Assembly (NCBI GenBank): GCA_003991915.1
Contig: RQTK01000670.1
Location: 37,473 to 101,472, forward strand
From: Elysia chlorotica
Lineage: Eukaryota > Mollusca > Gastropoda > Plakobranchidae
Reading direction: 5' to 3'
Length of the DNA stretch: 64,000 nt
The notes beneath the pieces are model-generated. The model saw only the letters and a program-made list of their open reading frames with translations. It was not told the origin of the DNA and ran no database searches. Both the position numbers and the translations under genes were made by a program. Shown in pieces: positions 1 to 10,520 of this stretch; position 1 is the stretch's first letter; each line of letters opens with the position of its first letter.

Positions 1-875
1 GATGGACATGTTCTTCAGGTCTTGAAATACAGACAGTACATGTGATGTATTGTGATTGGTTGTCTTGACACTTCTTGGTAACAAGAATGCATATAATTAT
101 AATTACAATGTACAGTTTCATAGAGTGAATTTTCGAAGAAAAAAAATGTTTTTACTATTCCAGTGGCCCAAAGATATGACCACGAAATTAAAATAAAACA
201 CTCAGATGTATGTATGCAATCTTTTCAGCTCTAAGTTCATGACACAAATAGAATAGAGTAAGAATAACTTGATATTGTTTCAAGAATATGTAAGCTGTTT
301 ACTAGCAACAACAAATACAAAAGTACATCAATAGGGGAAAAAGTAGCCCTCATCGTTTATGCGGAAAGTGTCATTACCTATAATCTCCTCATTGTTTACT
401 TGAACATAGAGTTGGGGAAAATGTGAGTACTATCAAATTATAAGATATGACACAGAAGTTCACGTAGAAAGAGCTGTCCCTGCATGTTTTTTCGCGGCTG
501 CAAATTTATCGATTTTTACGTAATCATCAAAAATTAAAAACCTGGACATAGCAAGATTTCGTCAGAAGTTCAACTTCACAACACACAAAATACAATGTAG
601 TTTTTAATACTATACTAATAAGGCTATTTGCAAAAAACGTAATTAATTATATATTAGTAACGTGTGTAATCATAGTAATATCTTGCTCTATGCAGCGAAA
701 TTAATCCTGTTTTCTCCTCTCTGCGTCACTCTTTAATACATGTAGTTCCCTCGCTCTTTTCATGTTACTTTTCTTTCTCTTCTGACTACATGTAATAATG
801 ATGTATATAATTATCTCCGTGATCCCCCTTTTTTGTGCTCGTCTTGTTTTTATTTCTTTTCTTTTTTTTCGCCCA

Positions 876-878
<3 letters not shown>

Positions 879-932
<54 letters not shown>
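879..932. repeat. (CT)n microsatellite
   Basis: An uninterrupted CT dinucleotide run of about 54 bases, read directly. Confidence 0.97.
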
Positions 933-934
<2 letters not shown>

Positions 935-1228
935 TTTAACTGTCGTATAATATATAAGTTATATTTGTCACCCCCAATTGTTTGATAGGACTCGCATTTT
1001 TTCCCTCTCTGGGAAGTGGGGTGTCAGAATTACCCCCAATTTCTTTGGATGGGATTGAAAGGGTTCAGAAATTATCAATTCAATGATTGGCATATTTTCA
1101 ATATAGTTGCCATACACAAAATCCAGCTAGTTGCCTGAATCAAATTTTGAGGAAAACTGAAATTTCTAGTACATGTAATACTAAAACTAAGTAAAACTAA
1201 AAGGGACCGCTGGGGTCACTGTCACTAG

Positions 1229-1310
1229 TGTCAGTGTAGCACGCCACTCTGACTCCCCGCCAGCTCAACTCAGGGTCCACCTGGCTGCCGCCCAATTACG
1301 GCCCAAATCT
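1229..1310. mobile_element. Fragment of GC-rich foldback element (one end)
   Basis: The stretch carries TGTAGCACGCC followed by pyrimidine/GC blocks with CTCAACTCAGGGTCCACCTGG and a degenerate GGCTGCCGCC. It aligns by eye with the terminal arm of the foldback element at 3939-4426 (GGTGTAGCACGCC end, then GGCGGCCGCC blocks). Only one arm is present, so this is a truncated or solo-end copy. Confidence 0.55.
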
Positions 1311-1499
1311 TGTCAATTTATAGAACGAATGTACATGACATTGTAGGGATGTCCACATGGTGAAGAAGAATCAACGAAGTACATACATGTAAATTATCCA
1401 CATCAAAATACAGTTTTGGTGGGGGGTTTTTTTCAGATGGTTAGATCAACAGTATGATTATGACGTTCGCAGAACAAACAGCCCTTCGGAAGTGTTCAA

Positions 1500-1613
1500 A
1501 AGTGCAGCCATTAATTTTATTCCGAAAAATTGTGCAGTTTGTGCTTGTTTAGTGCAATGTGGCGGCAAGTTTCCGGAAGCTTCAATATTATAATTTAATG
1601 GAACAGGAATATG
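1500..1613 (+). promoter_or_regulatory. CCAR1: Possible promoter and 5' non-coding exon of CCAR1
   Basis: A GC-richer patch with GGCGGCAAG and a consensus ETS motif CCGGAAGC (about 1573) is followed by a plausible donor, ATG|GTAGGT at 1613/1614. The first coding exon of CCAR1 (7554-7638) begins at a clear acceptor upstream of its ATG, so a non-coding first exon must lie further left, and this is the best candidate I see. It would imply a first intron of about 5.9 kb. Linkage to CCAR1 is inference. Confidence 0.33.
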
Positions 1614-1619
1614 GTAGGT

Positions 1620-3220
1620 ATTTTTCTCATGCCGTCTAACTTTTTAGTATTGATTGGTGTAGTATCAATCGTGAAAGCGTTTTAAGCTTGTTGTGGAATG
1701 GGACCAATGACCAATTACATGTATTTTGTCTTGAACGTGTTAATGTATATTGTAATTTATTTTTTTACACATGTTTTTTTTTAATCAGTGGTAAGATCTT
1801 TTTCAAGTTTGCTGCCGCCTTTATTCAAAACACACTGATTTATCACGTCTAGCACTATTTTCTCCGCGCTTAAGGGTGAATGAAAGCACCAGAACAGATT
1901 AAACCTTTTCTTCTAAAAACTTGTTTGATTTTGTTTTTTTTTATGAGTAGAAATTTCTTCTAGAATAGTCAGACAGTTGATGTATTATACTAAGTAAATA
2001 ACGTGTTATTTATGCCTAGAAATCACGTTTTACGCAGTTCCGAATAGGGACACAGGAAAAATTCGTTTGTCTCAAAAATACGTGAACACCCCATGCCCTA
2101 ATTCCGTGTGAGGAGGGAGACGGGAGTTAAGGCTTTATGAAGAATCTGATGGACCAGATACATTGTATTCAGTCCTTCCGATACCGGTATCAAGAGAAAT
2201 CAAACCTGTACCCACCAGCCGAGGCTCCGTCAAGACTTGGTACCGGTAGGCAACTAGAGATTCACTTTCTAGTTAGCCTGCTGGAGAATTCCTTGCTGTC
2301 GAGTTGACTGAAGTTGAATATTTCATGCACAGACTTAGAGTTAAACATGATTCATTCCTCCCTGGGTCTCTTGTTGAATTAATCTGCATTATTTGATTTC
2401 CCGATGGCCATCATTCGGAATCAAATGCAGCACAAAGCCAACCAGTGCTAACGCTCCACACAGATGAGGAAGGTCCAGCAATTAGTATTAATGGTCTACG
2501 GAGGTATATGTATTGATTTAAAAAAAATGAAACTGACCCAACTGAGAATAATAGCACTGATGCCAACTCAAATGCAGACTGGAGTTTCGCGAAATATTCA
2601 ACACATCAGTCCCAGGGCCCAGAAACACATCAAGGGGACGAGCCCCACGTGTCGTAGGCTCCTTAGCAGTCACAACATTACATGTACATGTATAATACAC
2701 TGAAAGAGAAAAGGAAAACGAATAGGTGAGAAAGGAGCATGAGAAAAAAAAACGAAAAGTAAAATGTCTACTCAATCATGGAAGGGGTTACAGTCTAAAC
2801 AAAGAAAATACATGTAGTGTGTTAAATGTGAGCTAGATGTACTCCACGTGCTCACAGTCACACCCTATTGTAATGTTATTTAAAGATTTGGACCATTTCT
2901 GAGCTTTTCTGTCTCATCTGACATGAATTCTTTCTTTTCTGTTTGCGATCACTATATTTAGATCTAGATTCATCCGAAATCCTGGAAACAACTGAGTTGC
3001 TATGCGCTACTGATGTGTGACACAAAAATTTATAGAGATTCAGAAATACATGTACAATAAAAAATGTCTGATGTTATACAGTTAATGTAAAATATAATGA
3101 AGGATGGATTTTGGAAATGTTTTGACAATGCTGCCTTAAAGAACACCACCACCACCACCAATAACAACAACAAACCAACAGATTCATCATAGATTATTGC
3201 TCGGCACTAGGGCACTTTAC
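1620..3220. other. Non-coding DNA, no gene seen
   Basis: AT-rich sequence, probably first-intron or upstream DNA of CCAR1. Short frames around 2464-2775 are uncharacterised, overlap on opposite strands and lack splice context; I read them as chance. A short CCA run lies at about 3146-3162. Confidence 0.5.
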
Positions 3221-3225
3221 CCTAC

Positions 3226-3345
3226 ACAGAGCCGATTTCGCGTAGAAACAGTCTGTTTTGGCGGGCGCCAGGCAGACTCAGTCGTTTTAGCGGTCGCTGA
3301 TTTGCGTTGGCGCGTGAGTTGGTGTGGCGTGTTACACCGGGACTT
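3226..3345. mobile_element. Fragment of GC-rich foldback element (other end)
   Basis: It contains TTCGCGTAGAAACAGTCTG, a GGCGGGCGCC block and the terminus GGCGTGTTACACC. These match the inner-to-outer order of the right arm of the element at 3939-4426 with mismatches, so it is a diverged single-end copy lying next to the SINE that follows. Confidence 0.5.
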
Positions 3346-3349
3346 ATCT

Positions 3350-3571
3350 TACGTCTGAGAAGTTGAGTTGATGACGTCTGACAATATATTTCATGTGCTG
3401 CCACACACAAGACAGGGCGGGGATATCATGACTCCTGTCTCAGCCGGTCACATTAAACTGACACTGACCCAACCAGTAGGGAGTGGAATGGCCAGGGCTC
3501 GAGAGTCGAATCCAGACCTTTTGCGTCAGAAGCCGATGTTCTACCCTAGGGCCACCGCGACCCCCATCTTA
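3350..3571 (-). mobile_element. tRNA-derived SINE (copy in 1.08-kb unit A)
   Basis: Read on the minus strand, the element has a tRNA-like head (GGTGGCCCTAGGGTAGAAC, with box-B-like GGATTCGACTC), then TACTGGTTGGGTCAGTGTC, AATGTGACCGGCTGAGACAGG and a tail with GTCAGACGTC. The same order of blocks occurs on the plus strand at 18705-18965, which defines a SINE family dispersed in this window. The head is too diverged and lacks the folding and 3' end of a functional tRNA gene. Confidence 0.75.
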
Positions 3572-3938
3572 CGTCTGAAACCAACAGGATATGAAGTTTC
3601 ACAGAAGCACAAATACGATATAAAAGTCATCCAAAAATGCAGTCCTACACGTTTAAGATTTAAAAGTACATACACTAATAAAACAATAATTATTCCCATT
3701 CCATAACAAGATTAGAACGCGCTCACGATTGATATTTTCTCTGATCCATATGCTACTAAAAGTACGACGCGCATAATATCCCGTTCTATCAAATTCCAAT
3801 ACTTAAGTTTCCCGAAACTCGCCGCCTTATTAGACAGGCACACATTTTCGGAAAGAAAATGGGTGCTCTTTCTAGCTTACACTCCTGCGAAAACCCATTA
3901 CATGTACCCTGTGTTCTAACCCTGGCGTGCTACACCGG

Positions 3939-4426
3939 TGTAGCACGCCATCCTGACCAGGGCTACTCAGAGTTCGCCTGGCGGCCGCCAGCCCAACTCG
4001 GGAGTCTGTCTGGCGGCCGCCAAAAGCACTCTCGGGTATCTGTGGCGGCCGCCAGGAACACTCTATCTACGCGAAACCGACTTTTCTGTTGAGCCAGAGA
4101 ACTGAAAATGTATAACAGAATATCTTTTTTTTTTAAGTTGTGCATACGTCTTAAGCTTTTACGGCCATAATTATGCATCGCAACTAAAAGAAACTCAATT
4201 TAGACGATCCAGAATGCGTGAAAAGCTCAACTACGCCAAAATTTTGTTAGCTTAGATCTAGCATTCAGTCACCCACGCCCCCGCTAGATCTACAGAAAAA
4301 TTAGAGTCTTTTTCGCGTAAATAGAGTGTTTCTGGCGGCCGCCACAGATACTCTCTGAGTCTGTCTGGCGCCGCCAGGTGGACTCTGAGTATCGTTAGTC
4401 GATGAGTCCGTGTGGCGTGCTACACC
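3939..4426. mobile_element. GC-rich foldback/MITE-like element with about 130-150-bp inverted arms
   Basis: The left end reads GGTGTAGCACGCC and the right end GGCGTGCTACACC. Inside each arm are GGCGGCCGCC palindromic blocks and then CACTCTAT(C/T)TACGCGAAA toward the centre, with an AT-rich core of about 210 bases (4085-4295). Immediately left (3926-3938) sits another GGCGTGCTACACC end, so the junction forms a perfect 26-bp palindrome. No transposase is encoded. I see no clear target-site duplication, so the superfamily is unassigned. Confidence 0.7.
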
Positions 4427-4547
4427 GGTGTAACCGCCACCACGATCCCCGCCTCTCATTTCTCTTCTTCATTGAAGAGCAGCCGGAAGCTACGCCAGAG
4501 GACGCGGTACCTGACGTTGAGAACCGGACAGAAATTGAATTCGTTAT

Positions 4548-4652
4548 GACCCAACCAGTAGGGAGTGGAATGGCCAGGACTCGAGAGTCGAATCCAGACC
4601 TTCTGCGTCAGAAGCCGATGTTCTACCCTAGGGCCACCGCGACCCCCATCTT
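4548..4652 (-). mobile_element. tRNA-derived SINE head (copy in unit B)
   Basis: The head and middle of the SINE at 3350-3571 are repeated here nearly base for base as the start of duplication unit B. The 3' tail of the SINE is not included because the duplication breakpoint cuts it. Confidence 0.7.
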
Positions 4653-5036
4653 ACGTCTGAAACCAACAGGATATGAAGTTTCACAGAAGCACAAATACGA
4701 TATAAAAGTCACCCAAAAATGCAGTCCTACACGTTTAAGATTTAAAAGTACATACACTAATAAAACAATATTCCCATTCCATAACAAGTTTAGAACGCGC
4801 TCACGATTGCTATTTTCTCTGATCCATATGCTACTAAAAAGTACGACGCGCATGAGAAAAAAACATAAATATCCCGTTCTATCAAATTACAATACTTAAG
4901 TTTCCCGAAACTCGCCGCCTTATTAGACAGGCACACATTTTCGGAAAGAAAATGGATGCTCTTTCTAGCTTACACTCCTGCGAAAACCCATTACATGTAC
5001 CCTGTGTTCTAACCCTGGCGTGCTACACCGGTGTAG

Positions 5037-5132
5037 CACGCCATCCTGACCAGGGCTACTCAGAGTTCGCCTGGCGGCCGCTGAGTATCGTTAGTCGATG
5101 AGTCCGTGTGGCGTGCTACACCGGTGTAACCG
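5037..5132. mobile_element. Collapsed copy of the foldback element (unit B)
   Basis: The left arm (GGTGTAGCACGCC through CTGGCGGCCG) is joined directly to the outer right arm (CTGAGTATCGTTAGTCGATG to GGCGTGCTACACC). The core and inner arms seen in unit A are absent, as expected of deletion between the two arms of a palindrome. Confidence 0.7.
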
Positions 5133-5246
5133 CCACCACGATCCCCGCCTCTCATTTCTCTTCTTCATTGAAGAGCAGCCGGAAGCTACGCCAGAGGACG
5201 CGGTACCTGACGTTGAGAACCGGACAGAAATTGAATTCGTTTTATC

Positions 5247-7553
5247 GGTTAGAGACAATTAACCACACGACTGTTCAAAATCGATCAACCTTGACCACTA
5301 TTAGACCATACATGGCTGAGTTTGGTTCATAACATTAGATGTGGATGTTTGGTTGAAACGTCCTTTATTTAAGACAAACTCTTCTTTATAAAATATTTTT
5401 GTCCAAAGGAAAACAACGCCTCAAATAAGATGCATATAATTGATCAATATTGATGATTTAGTGTACAAACAATAATTGTGTATCAAACCATAATTTAATA
5501 TATTACAATATAGTTTGCTGTCTTTTGAGTAAAATTTAAAAAAAAACTTCATTTTGACTCTAAAAATTGTGTCAAGCTATGTAACTGCTAAACAAAATAG
5601 CATATAAAGAGGAATCCATTAAGGACAGCATGTGTAGTGGCATACGAAATAATGTGGAAAACTGGAAGCAAAAACACGTGAAACGTTCTACCGTTGAAAT
5701 GAATTCATCTTGTTCAAAAATTCTAAGTATTTACATGCAATTTATGAGAGACTCCAAACAGTAGACTTGTAACCATTGTTGCTGCATGTATTTATTATAC
5801 TTCCAAACCACGTAACACGATAAAAAAATAAACAAACCACCGGTAAAATCGGATAACGATCAATATATATATCCGGATCTTTAACTAGTCATCATGGCTA
5901 CATTCTGAACAACAGAACAAGATTTGAGACTGGAGACTACTTACATTTGAGGTTAAAGACTGAAGTGTTATATTTTAGTCGTAGCGTTTTCAGTTAAATA
6001 AAGATCGCATGCAGCTTGCAATTTAACGTGAGTAGACTAGATCTAGACTCTGGATCTACGGTAGAATGTGTAAACCTTCACATCGTTTGCACCAACTGAC
6101 ATGACTAAGTTACACGCTGTTAGTGTCTAAAATAGAGAACTTGACTTGGAGTTAGGGGTAGAAATAGAATGCACAAACATGGAGTAGCTTATGCCTCGTC
6201 GTAACTATATAAGAATAAAAAGGCTAAAGATGAATCCAAACTGTGATCTAGAACTAGAGATCTAGGTCATGCTGGCCGAGAGATGGACAGTTGGACACCA
6301 TTTTTTTTATTGTCAGGAGAGTTCAGAAAAAAAATCCTTAAAACCTCAGGACATGTATGTCTGTGAAGGATGGAGTTTTGGGTACTGTATACATAAGTGG
6401 AGTGTAACACTAATGCATTTGGTGGGGGCCTTACACAATTATTACATCTTTACTTAAAGTAACAAATTGAGGTAAAACGCAAATTTAGGCATATGCCTCT
6501 AGGCAACCACTTGATCGCTAGGCAGACCAATTCGCCGCTGTAAACCGAGAGGTGGACATTTTTGTCTGCGATGTGCATAGATTTGGTTACGGAGACTAAA
6601 AACCCTGGCTAACCTGTTTATGATTGCAAATAACAACTATGAATAATACATGACTTGTTTATAAATTTGCGTTTTACTTCAAAATCGGACTAAAAATTAG
6701 CAATTTTATCCCGCTGTCAGGTGATTAACATTTTTTCATATCAAAATTGCGACTGCATGATAGAAAACATTTGAAAAGTTTGAACTAGAAACTGGAAAGT
6801 AGCAATGGATCCAGATCCACTTAACTGTACATTTGCAATCAAGGTATAAAAAAAAGTGCCAGAGGTTCTACCATTCCCTACTAGCAGTACTCTCTTAAGT
6901 TTATTTATAAGCTATTGTATTCTATATTTTTCATAAGGTAGGGGAAGAGAGAATGGTTTTACAAATAGCACTAAATTTTAATGCTCTTTTTCTTTTTCTG
7001 GTTGCATGATTTCTGGTCAGTTTTCAATAAAATGCCTACAGTGGTAAACTGGTATACACATCAGCTTTTACAAGATTAGAAAGGTTTAAACAGTTCTGTT
7101 CCGAGTATCTTTTAGATGGGGACTGTTAATCCAAAACAAATATTATAATGTGCCCCTGAAATAAAAATTTAAAGACATGGTTTATAAATCTCTATTTAAG
7201 TCTTTCCCAATCCTATCCTCATGTTTTGTTTTTTACCCTTGTCAGCACATCTGGTATCTTGATTAGCTCCCACTTTTTAAATAAAGCCAAAATGAATATT
7301 TTAAGAAATAAATTATAGGAGGAATGGTCTATAGATTCAATACATATAATTTCAAAGAAAAATTCCATTTTTTACTCATTCTTTACATATAGAGTTACAA
7401 TTAACTAAATAAAACAGTTTTAAAAAGTGTTGGTAGTAGACAATGTTCCCTGGGTCATAATTAAGTCGGTTATCTTAGAGTTTGTAAAACCACAGAAAAA
7501 TAAGCATGCCATGCTATTAGATATACATATATTCTTTTTTCTTTCTCTTACAG
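5247..7553. other. Non-coding DNA upstream of the first CCAR1 coding exon
   Basis: AT-rich sequence without convincing exons or domain-bearing frames. It is probably part of CCAR1 intron 1. AGATCTAG-type words occur near 6042 and 6246. Confidence 0.5.
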
Positions 7554-7589
7554 GATCTGTGAACTACGCTATAGGTATTTATTGCAACC

Positions 7590-10488
7590 ATGAGTAATCA
7601 GTATGGTGGCAACAAAAACCCTCCTTGGGCTCGGCAAGGTATACGTTTTCATATTGCATGAAATTCTTCACAGCACAGTTGTTTTTCTAATTGCAACTTG
7701 ACTGCTGATAAATCTTAGATTTTGATTTTCAATTTTCTCCATTCTTTTTTGAAGCGTCACATAAAGTACACTCTTGGAGAAGATGCATCTCTATCTTTAT
7801 TACTATTCATTGTATTTATTACTATCCTGAGTTATATGTATTTATTATAGACAATATCGAAAAAGCGGAAGGGTATTGTGGGAAATTTAAAACAATCTTT
7901 TTCAATGACAATGCTTCACATTTAAAATGTTTTTCACAGCCATGGTATAGCTTGCTTTGTTATTATGTTGATTTGATAGGATATTTGGGGGAGCCTAGTT
8001 ATTTAATTGTAGACAAACTCTTGTGTAACTTGTATTTTATAGACGCAATAGAGCTGAAATGACACAATTTTTACATTGGAATGTTTTGCCTCTAATAAAA
8101 TAAATTTACACAGCACAAGCATACTGGCCTTCTGATAAAAAAGGTAAATACTTCTCTGTATTTTCATGTTTTTTCTAAACACAGCTTGGTCCATAAGAAA
8201 GAAGCGTTAAATTTATAGTTTCTTTCTTTTGAACAGATTTCGGCAACCAGAACAACGCTGGAATGATGCAAGCTAATGTCACATATCCCTTCACCCAGGC
8301 TCAAACTCAATTTGCCCAGCAGCAACAGATGACAGGGGCTGTAAGTATTTTTGTACTTAATATGGGAAGCAGCCAGGGTGAATCAGGCACAAGTTGCTAA
8401 TAACCTCATGTGCATTTAAATATTTTTTAACTCGTAGATAACTAAAAAAAATCAAATTTCCAAAGTGTGCCGATTCAGCCTGGTGGCCTCACATATTTCT
8501 ACTAATGTTGACGTTTTTTCACTCTTTATTTTTAAAATAATTAGAAGTTAAATTGTACCTTTGTTAAAATTTTTCTTCAAACCCTCAACTCTACAGTATT
8601 TTGTCTTGTTGCAAATCTTATATATTGAATTGTTCTTTTCAGGGAGCTATGCAGGTTAATCAAGCTGGGCTTATGTCTCAGCAAGGATTGTCCATGCCCT
8701 CATCTGTGGCTGCTAATGCTTCGCAGGTAGGTCTTCCAGAAACTTTGGAAACTAACACATTGTTTAATAAGATCATAATTTATATATTTTCGTGGGCAAA
8801 GCTGGAGGGTTACAGTTGAATTTAAAGTGTGCTAAAACTCAAAATCCATACATTTTGAAATAAAAAAATGTATTGACAAAGAGATATTTTTCTAGAGTTT
8901 TCTATATCCCCGTTAAAAAGCCTTTACCATATCAATTTTGGGCTTAGCTCCATTATAAGATTTCTGGCTGACTATATACCGGGGCTATTGGCACTAAAAG
9001 TAAAAATAATCCAATTTCTTTTTTTTCTTTCTTCTTTTAAGTCAAGTGCACCTCACCAGATAAAATCTTGATTTTTATATTTTTATTTAAAAAAAATGTT
9101 TTTTTTTTTTATCAAGTAAAGAGAGAATAATAAATGCACAAATTTTCAACAAGAAATACATAGCCTATATAATACTGATGTCGAATGCTAAGGAACAACA
9201 CTTTTCCTCAACAAGAACTTACTTTTTTTTATTGTCTGTGAGTTAGGTTGCATATGTGGCGACTTATTTGAAAGGATCAGCATTTTTACTTCCAGTAAAC
9301 CTTATTGCAAACAACTTATTCATCTTGCTGATTTAGATATATTGGAGTTAAACTGGATAACTATTTTCCCTAAAACGATTATGTCCAAACTTTGAACTCC
9401 TAGATGGGCCTTGTGAACTATCCAACCAAGAACCAAAATGCCTCTTCAGGTTCTGCCAATCAAAAGCAAAGGATTTTCACTGGGAGTGTAACTAAAATGC
9501 ATGAAAACTTCGGCTTTGTGGATGAGGAGGTTTTTTTCCAAGTCAGGTAAACTAATAATAATGCATTAAGTACTTTACACATTATGCCTTAAAATAGAGG
9601 AAATTTATTCATGTTTAAAAACTGCTAAAATACACTCAACATATTATTGCTAAGTTAGCAGAATTGCATAACAATTTTTGTAAATTTGTTCTTCCTGTGT
9701 TAGTATTAGTAGTCCAAATGTAACTATTCATTTTGGTAATAGGCAATCGAAATAAACTGTGCACTTTTTAAATTTAAAACATTTGTTCAACTTTATCATG
9801 AGGTAAATACTGATCTTACACAAATATTGATTTATATGCTAATATTAAACTGGCATGTCTCAGAGAAAAACTTGTTTCTCTCTCACTCATCCGCTTTATC
9901 CCCAATGTTTCATCAGCTGTGTAAAAGGGTTGATTCCCAAAGTTGGTGACAGAGTTCTAGTGGAGGCTTCTTATAATGCTAATATGCCTTTCAAATGGAA
10001 CGCAAGTCGTGTTATAACACTGGTAAGAATCTTCCTCTTCATTGCCACTACTATCAATGGAAATTGCTTAATGAAGAATTATTTGTAACTTTTAACGATG
10101 ATTTTATTTTTATTTCAGGTGTTGAAAAATGAAATAAGGCATGTCTCTGGATGTGATATGTCAATAGAAAATTGATTTCTATTATCTTAAAGTTGACGCT
10201 AGTAAAGGTTCACATGATTAATCTGTCAGTTTTCTTTTTTTTTGTGTTAAAATCGTTATGGTTGTATTTGGTTAAAAAATAAATAATAACCAACTTGAAA
10301 CTTGTTTTCCTAGCAACACTCTGAGGTTGTGAATGTGCATAGCCTTACTTAAAAAAGAATGTTCCCAGAACACTATCAAGAAATTTTAACCAATGACCTT
10401 TTTTTTAAAATCACAGCCAGATACAATGGGTTCATCCCAAATAATGGCACTTCAACAACAGCAGCAGCAACAACAACAACAGCAACAG

Positions 10489-10520
<32 letters not shown>

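Larger units (their letters stand above)
1..1499. other. Upstream non-coding DNA
   Basis: This stretch is AT-rich and has no open reading frame of note on either strand. It holds a CT microsatellite (879-932) and one fragment of the GC-rich foldback element family (about 1229-1310). I see no exon here; it may be flank of a gene lying to the left. Confidence 0.6.
3468..5246. repeat. Tandem segmental duplication, about 1.08-kb period
   Basis: Unit A runs from about 3468 to 4546 and unit B from about 4550 to 5246. Each starts with ACCCAACCAGTAGGGAGTGG (SINE head), continues through the same spacer (for example GAAGTTTCACAGAAGCACAA), enters the foldback element and ends with the same flank (CACCACGATCCCCGCC to GAATTCGTT). 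Identity by eye is very high. Unit B is shorter because about 375 bases of the foldback interior are missing, with the junction at about 5090 between two GGCGGCCG blocks. Open frames here are repeat-derived and not taken as genes. Confidence 0.85.

Noticed and set aside
4395..4425. Hammerhead-ribozyme-like words (GATGAGTCCGTG) in the foldback arm
   Set aside because: The required CTGATGA and downstream GAAA core are not both present and no helix II/III pairing can be drawn; the resemblance is short and likely chance.
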